NCBI GenBank assembly: GCA_025453415.1 | Contig: JALOQL010000036.1 | Location: 1 to 8,815, forward strand | Length of the DNA stretch: 8,815 nucleotides | Direction of reading: 5' to 3' | Source: Minisyncoccota bacterium | GTDB lineage: Bacteria > Patescibacteriota > Minisyncoccia > Minisyncoccales > UBA5738 | Part shown: one piece after another, positions 8,797 through 8,815 of the stretch | Layout of the letters: every line of letters begins with the position of its first letter | How positions within the stretch are numbered: the first letter of the stretch is position 1 | The notes under the pieces: generated by a model | What the model saw: the letters and a program-made list of their open reading frames with translations, nothing else | What the model was told of the DNA's origin: nothing | Database searches by the model: none | Program-made: the position numbers and the translations under genes

Positions 8797-8815
8797 GTTG
8801 GTAATTGGCTTTTCG

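Overview
The window holds seven genes, all on the minus strand and packed closely: the longest gap between genes is 84 bases, and there is no RNA gene, mobile element or CRISPR array. The set suggests a bacterium with a small genome, most plausibly of the Candidate Phyla Radiation (Patescibacteria). Reasons are the CGDGxCGxGEN-type cysteine motif in a secreted protein, a CPYG thioredoxin-fold protein with a glycine-rich CGG tail of a type I recall from that group, and the absence of a Shine-Dalgarno sequence before every gene. This placement is an inference from recall. TGA appears to be used as an ordinary stop (membrane-protein gene) and never occurs in frame inside a gene, so the code looks standard.

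In the direction of transcription (right to left) the layout is as follows. (1) A small CPYC glutaredoxin (8796-8566) is closed by a strong intrinsic terminator hairpin. (2) A three-gene unit runs from 8513 to 3987: type I glyceraldehyde-3-phosphate dehydrogenase, a 519-residue secreted protein with 42 cysteines in repeated modules, and AMP-forming acetyl-CoA synthetase. Gaps are only 14 and 10 bases, and a GC-rich terminator follows. (3) A second unit runs from 3902 off the left edge: a membrane-anchored single-cysteine thioredoxin-fold protein, a polytopic membrane protein with an extracytoplasmic cysteine-containing tail, and phosphoenolpyruvate synthase, of which 616 residues are present.

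Two themes interleave. Central carbon metabolism is represented by GAPDH, acetyl-CoA synthetase and PEP synthase, which act around the triose-phosphate, pyruvate and acetyl-CoA nodes. Extracytoplasmic thiol chemistry is represented by the DsbA-like protein, the cysteine-module protein and the membrane protein, with a cytoplasmic glutaredoxin beside them. The cysteine-module protein and the membrane protein share a recognisable small cysteine motif, which links the two units. Both units start with a matching GGTAAAAT element placed exactly 24 bases before the start codon, a good candidate for a shared promoter -10 region.

The most unusual item is the cysteine-module protein. It has three A-B units with fixed spacings (C-x14-CC, then x11 between modules, then C-x5-C-x5-C), an extra B copy, and an A copy paired with a CGDG module. 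Every module carries four cysteines.
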